Source of the DNA: UBA7328 sp036479115
GTDB lineage: Bacteria > Bacteroidota > Bacteroidia > Chitinophagales > Saprospiraceae
Assembly (NCBI GenBank): GCA_036479115.1
Contig: JAZGFD010000104.1
Location: 1-29,768, forward strand
Direction of reading: 5' to 3'
Length of the DNA: 29,768 bases
Under the pieces are notes generated by a model, which saw only the letters and a program-made list of their open reading frames with translations, ran no database searches and was not told the DNA's origin. How positions within the stretch are numbered: position 1 is the first letter of the stretch; each line of letters opens with the position of its first letter. Shown piece by piece: positions 25,843 through 29,768 of the stretch. Position numbers and translations under genes: made by a program.

Positions 25843-26012
25843 AGTATGGGTCTACTCTGGAAACTAACATTTTTCATAAAAAGAATTGTTTTGGATGAAA
25901 TTTGCATTTTTGGAGATTCGGTGACGCCTGAGTATCAGTGAATTGAGAAAAATGTAAAGTTCGACAAAAGCAACTTTTTTGATTTTGTGTGTTTCTGGAG
26001 TGGGCTCAAGTA
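25843..26012 (+). mobile_element. TGAGYC-family MITE, 162 bp, abutting a decarboxylase gene
   Basis: The element is 25847-26008, from TGGGTCTACTCTGGAAAC to TTTCTGGAGTGGGCTCA, flanked by AGTA on both sides. The downstream AGTA ends on the A of the first usable ATG (26012) of the decarboxylase gene, so the element forms that gene's immediate upstream region. Confidence 0.82.
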
Positions 26013-27457
26013 TGATATTGAAACAATTTTCTCAATTTTCTGCTAGTTTTACGGTGATGGAGGATAAACTACAAAATGAAATGCAGCAGCAAATGGAAGA
26101 TCAAAGTCTTCTTAGTTGTGCTTGTGATTTTGCCAAAGATTATTTGGCTTTTTCAAAGGAAAGACATGTTTTTCCTTTTGAAGAAGATATAGAAAATTTA
26201 GCAGTATTTGAGGAGGTCATGCCTGTGGAATCGGGCCAACCTCATGAAATATTAAATAAGCTTAATAATTATGGAGGCCCAGCTACTCTTCCTATGACAG
26301 GAGGAAGATATTTTGGCTTTGTAAATGGAGCTGTTGTACCTATTGGGATGGCAGCTAGATGGCTAGGTGATGCTTGGGATCAGAATACAGCGTTACAGAT
26401 TATTTCTCCTATTTGCAGTAAACTAGAAGAAGTAACCCAGAAATGGCTGATAGATATATTTGACTTGCCCGAGCACACTGTGGCTGGATTTGTTAGTGGA
26501 ACCAGTATGGCTACTTTTTGTGGTTTGGCAGCTGCGCGTTTTCATATATATAAAAAATTAGGCTGGGACTGGCATCATAAAGGGATGTTTGACGCCCCCA
26601 AGCTTAATGTGATAGCCAGTATTCAATCTCATTCTACTGCTGTAAAAGCCTTGGGTCTTCTTGGCTTTGGAAAGGATAATATCAAATGGATAGACGTAGA
26701 TGATGAGGGAAGAATAAAAGTGAAAAAAATCCCGCATTTAGATGAAAAAACGATTGTTGTTTTGCAAGCTGGGAATGTAGACTCTGGTTCTTTTGATGAT
26801 TTTGAATCAATAGGAAAAATGGCTGAAAAAGCAGGAGCATGGATACATATTGATGGGGCTTTTGGGCTTTGGGCAGAGGCCGTAACGGAATTAAAACATC
26901 TTACCAATGGTATGCAACTGGCTGATTCATGGTCAGTGGATGGACACAAAACACTCAATACTCCTTATGATAATGGTATTGTCCTTTGCAAACATGCCAA
27001 TGCCTTGAGTTCTGCCCTCCACATGAGTGGTTCATACATTGTGAATAGCAGCGAGAGAGATGGTATGTATTATACTCCTGAAATGAGTAGACGAGGGAGA
27101 ATAATTGAGCTTTGGGCCATTATGAAATATCTTGGAAAAAATGGAATAGATGAAATGATTCTTACAATGCATAAGCGATCTTTACAATTCAGGGATGCAC
27201 TGTCAGAAGCTGGTTTTAATATTCTCAATGATGTGGTTTTTAATCAAGTGCTTGTTGCTTGTGAAAATGATGTTTTAACATTGTCTACTTTAAAAGAAAT
27301 ACAGGAAGATAGAGTGTGCTGGTGCGGCCCATCAGAATGGTTTGGTAAGAAGGTGATTAGAATAAGTGTATGCTCTTGGGTGACTACAAAAGAGGATGTG
27401 GAAAAAACAGTGGCATCATTCGTAAGATCACGAGAAAAGGCGCTCAACATTGTTTAA
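26012..27457 (+). CDS. PLP-dependent group II decarboxylase-like enzyme
   Basis: From ATG 26012 the product is 481 residues, close to the family length; ATG 26057 (466 residues) is an alternative. The frame is open to 25979 but those codons lie inside the MITE and are rejected. Key PLP residues are the ring-stacking H207 in SIQSHSTAV, D281 in IHIDGAFG, and the Schiff-base lysine K313 in SVDGHKTLNTPYDNG. GGRYFGFVNGAVVP near 97 is the conserved N-terminal segment. Family members decarboxylate glutamate, aromatic amino acids, diaminobutyrate or similar, and some cleave C-C bonds. Substrate cannot be set from sequence, and no transporter or pathway partner adjoins it. Confidence 0.85.
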   Translation: MILKQFSQFSASFTVMEDKLQNEMQQQMEDQSLLSCACDFAKDYLAFSKERHVFPFEEDIENLAVFEEVMPVESGQPHEILNKLNNYGGPATLPMTGGRYFGFVNGAVVPIGMAARWLGDAWDQNTALQIISPICSKLEEVTQKWLIDIFDLPEHTVAGFVSGTSMATFCGLAAARFHIYKKLGWDWHHKGMFDAPKLNVIASIQSHSTAVKALGLLGFGKDNIKWIDVDDEGRIKVKKIPHLDEKTIVVLQAGNVDSGSFDDFESIGKMAEKAGAWIHIDGAFGLWAEAVTELKHLTNGMQLADSWSVDGHKTLNTPYDNGIVLCKHANALSSALHMSGSYIVNSSERDGMYYTPEMSRRGRIIELWAIMKYLGKNGIDEMILTMHKRSLQFRDALSEAGFNILNDVVFNQVLVACENDVLTLSTLKEIQEDRVCWCGPSEWFGKKVIRISVCSWVTTKEDVEKTVASFVRSREKALNIV

Positions 27458-27555
27458 TTACACTCTTTTATTATTATTTTGCATAGAAGTTGTTTACAAA
27501 CAAATTGTTAATTTATTTGCAAGCCATTGTTAAGTCATTCATAAAATCATTCTTT

Positions 27556-27592
27556 CGCGAATCTGGATTGTGTGGTCACATCTTTGATTTGA
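27556..27592. repeat. Block shared with long IS66-derived elements
   Basis: GCGAATCTGGATTGTGTGGT and the following CACATCTTTGATTTGA closely match 7940-7975 (TGAATCTGGATTATGTCGCC, then ATATCTTTGATTTGA) and less closely 8827-8865. No terminal inverted repeats are seen here, so this is probably a remnant. Confidence 0.45.
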
Positions 27593-27724
27593 ATCCTCAA
27601 TACTTCATCTTTTTCTGGATTCATAACTATGGCTATGAATCTTCAAAAGAGATTCGCCTTGATAATCAAGCACTTACAACTAATTTTAGCATACTGTATT
27701 TATCAATTTCATAAAATAAAAACG

Positions 27725-28135
27725 ATGAACGATACATTGAGAAACATATTAGCCGTAGTAGCTGGAGTCTTAATAGGTGGCGTGGTAAATATGGGCATAG
27801 TCAAATTTGGAGCTTCTATTATTCCTAATCCTGAAGGTTATGACTTTTCTACTTTGGAAACAATGAAAGAAAACTTTCACCTGTTACACCCTAAAAATTT
27901 TATTGTTCCATTGTTAGCCCATGCCTTAGGCACATTGGCAGGAGCCTTTGTTATTACAAAAATAGCTGTCTCCCATCATCTCAAGTTGGCACTTTTCCTT
28001 GGAGCTTTTTTTCTTATAGGAGGTATCACTATGGTGGTCAGGTTACCGTCTACACCTATCTGGTTTGCAGCACTTGATTTATTGGGGGCTTATTTACCTA
28101 TGGCCTGGTTGGGACATAAGTTAGGCAGAGGTTAA
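27725..28135 (+). CDS. Small membrane protein of unknown function
   Basis: The ATG at 27725 gives 136 residues with four predicted membrane segments (about 6-26, 59-78, 86-106, 113-130) and a short external loop with GYDFSTLETMKENFHLLHP. The frame is open upstream to 27629, but the extra residues overlap the repeat-derived region and lack membrane-protein character. Similar small proteins with RNILAVVAGVLIGGVVNMG-type N termini are common in Bacteroidota without a known function. It lies 136 bp upstream of uppP on the same strand and could be co-transcribed. Confidence 0.75.
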   Translation: MNDTLRNILAVVAGVLIGGVVNMGIVKFGASIIPNPEGYDFSTLETMKENFHLLHPKNFIVPLLAHALGTLAGAFVITKIAVSHHLKLALFLGAFFLIGGITMVVRLPSTPIWFAALDLLGAYLPMAWLGHKLGRG

Positions 28136-28271
28136 AATAGTTGCCTTAACTGGGTGCAGATTAGCACCAATACCAATGTGTTTGGATAAAATACTGGTTT
28201 AAGCATGATAGCAACAATCAGAATGTAACCATTAGTACAGCATCTCTATCTCATTCTTTATCTTTATTGTT

Positions 28272-29066
28272 ATGGATATACTCAAAGCTATTATCCTTGG
28301 AATCGTTCAAGGGCTTACAGAATTTCTACCAGTCAGCAGTAGTGGTCACCTTGAAATTGTCAATCACTTTATGAATTCTAGTAGCAGAATTGATTCTGAT
28401 TTGACGATGGTTATTATTACCCATTTGGGCACTGCACTAAGCATTGTATACGTATTTAGAGATGATATTCTTTCCATTCTAAAATCTCTTGTCACTTTTA
28501 ATCGAAATGATGATTTTGATTTTAGTATGAAGATTTTACTTTCGATGATACCAGCCTTGATAATAGGATTGGCTTTTGAAGATTTCATTGAAGATCTTTT
28601 TGCAAGTAGCACCTTGATTTATGTGGGAGCTTTTCTTTGCATTACTGCTTTGGTTTTGTGGTTTACACCAAAAGAAAACACTAATGAGAAAGTGACATTT
28701 CCAACAGCTCTGGGCATAGGAGTTGCCCAAGCTATTGCTATTTTACCTGGTATCTCACGCAGTGGCATGACCATAGCTACAGCCTTATACCTAGGCGTAG
28801 ACAAGGCACGAGCCGCGAGATTTTCATTTTTAATGTTGCTGCCAGTAATTTTCGGTAAAGTTATATTGGATGTTGTAGGCGGTGATTTGACTGTTACAAC
28901 TGATCAGGCTTATCCTGTTATTGCTGCTCTTATTTCTTCTTTTATTGTAGGAATATGGGCCTGTAAATGGATGATTCAAATTGTAAAAAAGAGCAACCTG
29001 AGATACTTTGCTATATACTGCTTGATAGTTGGGCTATTGGTTATAGGATCTTATTTTGTAGGATGA
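28272..29066 (+). CDS. uppP: Undecaprenyl-diphosphate phosphatase
   Basis: The 264-residue integral membrane protein dephosphorylates undecaprenyl diphosphate so the carrier can be reused in peptidoglycan and polysaccharide synthesis. It has the two family motifs: ILGIVQGLTEFLPVSSSGHL at residues 8-27, with the glutamate and histidine, and LPGISRSGMTIATALYLG near 157, with the arginine. About eight membrane helices are present and the length is normal. The sugar transferase at 16401 uses the same lipid carrier, but the two genes are far apart and not an operon. Confidence 0.94.
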   Translation: MDILKAIILGIVQGLTEFLPVSSSGHLEIVNHFMNSSSRIDSDLTMVIITHLGTALSIVYVFRDDILSILKSLVTFNRNDDFDFSMKILLSMIPALIIGLAFEDFIEDLFASSTLIYVGAFLCITALVLWFTPKENTNEKVTFPTALGIGVAQAIAILPGISRSGMTIATALYLGVDKARAARFSFLMLLPVIFGKVILDVVGGDLTVTTDQAYPVIAALISSFIVGIWACKWMIQIVKKSNLRYFAIYCLIVGLLVIGSYFVG

Positions 29067-29177
29067 GGCCTTCATATAGTTGATACAAGTTGGGAAAGTA
29101 TATTTCTAAAACCGATAAATTTTTATAACCGTAATAATGTGTATTGTAAAATATTAAAAGAACTATCCACAGTTAGG

Positions 29178-29272
29178 GTGTAATTCAATTTGTCGTTTTC
29201 GTAAAGAGGTCAGAGACCTTTTTACAGAATATCACACAATCATATGGCCTTATATGACATTTTGAATTACAC
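29178..29272. mobile_element. Small inverted-repeat element, about 95 bp
   Basis: GTGTAATTCAATTTGTC (29178-29194) and GACATTTTGAATTACAC (29256-29272) are inverted repeats with two mismatches. Inside, AAAGAGGTC-AGA-GACCTTTTT (29203-29223) is a hairpin ending in T and could terminate uppP transcription. The end motif resembles that at 9949-9963. No target duplication is visible, so mobility is inferred. Confidence 0.5.
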
Positions 29273-29351
29273 TGTGCGTTCTGAAGATCAAAAGAGAACA
29301 TGTTATTTACTACATGGAGGTGGCAAATCTTTATAGTTTGTCACAACCGAA

Positions 29352-29521
29352 ACCTTGAGCCCACTCTGGAAACTCACAAAATCAAAAAAGTTGCTTTTGG
29401 CGAACTTTACATTTTTCTCAATTCGCTGATACTCAGGCATCACCGAATCTCCAAAAATGCAAATTTCATCCAAAATAATTCTTTTTATGAAAAATGTTAC
29501 TTTCCAGAGTGGACTCAACCT
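29352..29521 (-). mobile_element. TGAGYC-family MITE, 162 bp, reverse orientation
   Basis: The element is 29356-29517, from TGAGCCCACTCTGGAAAC to TTTCCAGAGTGGACTCA, flanked by ACCT on both sides. It is in the opposite orientation to copies at 12170 and 25847. On the minus strand a frame (GDSVMPEYQRIEKNVKF) is open across the copy, but it is broken in the others. Confidence 0.83.
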
Positions 29522-29561
29522 TTAATCATTTGGATAGATCACTTTTTTGTAGTTTTCTCAA

Positions 29562-29681
29562 TTAAACATCATAGGTAAATATTAAAGGAAGAAATTTTAA
29601 ATGAGGATTTACCTCTTTTTCAATAAACCGTGAAAAAGTTTCCTTTTCTTCCCATAATTGTACAGAAGGTTGAGCTTGCAT
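29562..29681 (-). pseudogene. Possible gene remnant cut by the 22-bp repeat array
   Basis: A 39-codon frame reads QAQPSVQLWEEKETFSRFIE and KEVNPHLKFLPLIFTYDV before a TAA. It is coding-like in composition, and its ATG is formed exactly at the junction with the repeat array, as if a longer gene had been interrupted there. I do not recognise a family. Confidence 0.35.
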
Positions 29682-29768
29682 GGTGTAACCTGAATATAAT
29701 AGTGGCGTAATTTGAATATTTAATTGGTGTAATTTGAATATTATAATGGTGTAATCTGAATATTTAAT
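29681..29768. repeat. Four tandem 22-bp repeats at the window edge, possible IS21-like end
   Basis: The four units are 29681-29702, 29703-29724, 29725-29746 and 29747-29768, each close to TGGTGTAATTTGAATATTTA followed by two bases (AT, AA or AG). The array stops only because the window ends. IS21-family insertion sequences begin with TG and carry several transposase-binding repeats of about this length at each end, which fits. Iteron-like protein-binding sites are an alternative. Confidence 0.6.

Noticed and set aside
25979..26011. Upstream extension of the decarboxylase gene
   Set aside because: The extra codons lie inside a MITE and have no family counterpart.
29303..29518. Open frame across the MITE (minus strand, GDSVMPEYQRIEKNVKF)
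   Set aside because: The same frame is broken by a stop in the copy at 25847 and by single-base changes in the copies at 4473 and 12170, so it is not conserved coding sequence.
29681..29768. CRISPR array
   Set aside because: Units are contiguous 22-mers with no spacers and no cas genes.

Overview
The window is AT-rich chromosomal DNA from a member of the Bacteroidota. Several secreted proteins have signal peptides ending in A-Q or S-Q (SNAQ, SIAQ, LFAQ, SFAQ, IYSQ). There is a TonB-dependent receptor with an N-terminal carboxypeptidase-regulatory-like domain, a large M14 carboxypeptidase and a cytochrome-like haem-binding protein. Shine-Dalgarno sequences are not evident. A Saprospiria-like or Cytophaga-like lineage is my guess; nothing in the window fixes the genus.

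Layout. 1-560: non-coding, with an array of short palindromes about 50 bp apart and a fragment of an IS66-type end. 578-4302 (minus): GntP-type permease and RidA (translationally coupled), then an M19 dipeptidase and an RluE-type pseudouridine synthase. 4303-4862: nested miniature transposons and a perfect hairpin. 4863-6912: divergent SPFH/HIR-like membrane protein and a secreted thioredoxin-like plus MsrA-like protein. 7029-9143: a decayed esterase gene and a haem-binding protein gene, mixed with five IS66-derived miniature elements. 9189-11200: stand-alone GTP cyclohydrolase II and a PAP2 phosphatase. 11208-12808: a mobile-element cluster (IS66 miniature element, inactivated IS200/IS605 element, a 161-bp MITE, an internally deleted IS66 element). 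12913-15894 (minus): glycine-rich small protein and M14 peptidase. 16097-18551 (plus): tight operon of small membrane protein, polyprenyl-phosphate sugar transferase and aroE. 18635-20094 (minus): CoA-binding protein and coiled-coil membrane protein. 20273-24548 (plus): PolB-like 3'-5' exonuclease, rpe and the TonB-dependent receptor. 24581-25456 (minus): EamA transporter. 26012-29066 (plus): PLP-dependent decarboxylase, small membrane protein and uppP. 29067-29768: two miniature elements and four tandem 22-bp repeats running off the edge, probably the end of an IS21-like element.

Most genes are housekeeping or envelope functions: riboflavin, shikimate and pentose-phosphate enzymes, undecaprenyl-phosphate recycling and sugar-lipid synthesis. 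The most distinctive content is in the intergenic DNA, which carries at least two families of miniature transposons whose boundaries can be fixed by target-site duplications. One family (about 162 bp) makes 4-bp duplications. The other (mostly 56-80 bp) makes 8-bp duplications and can be tied to an IS66-type parent through a deleted element still carrying part of its transposase. I found no CRISPR array, tRNA or rRNA gene, and no convincing new defence or biosynthetic system.
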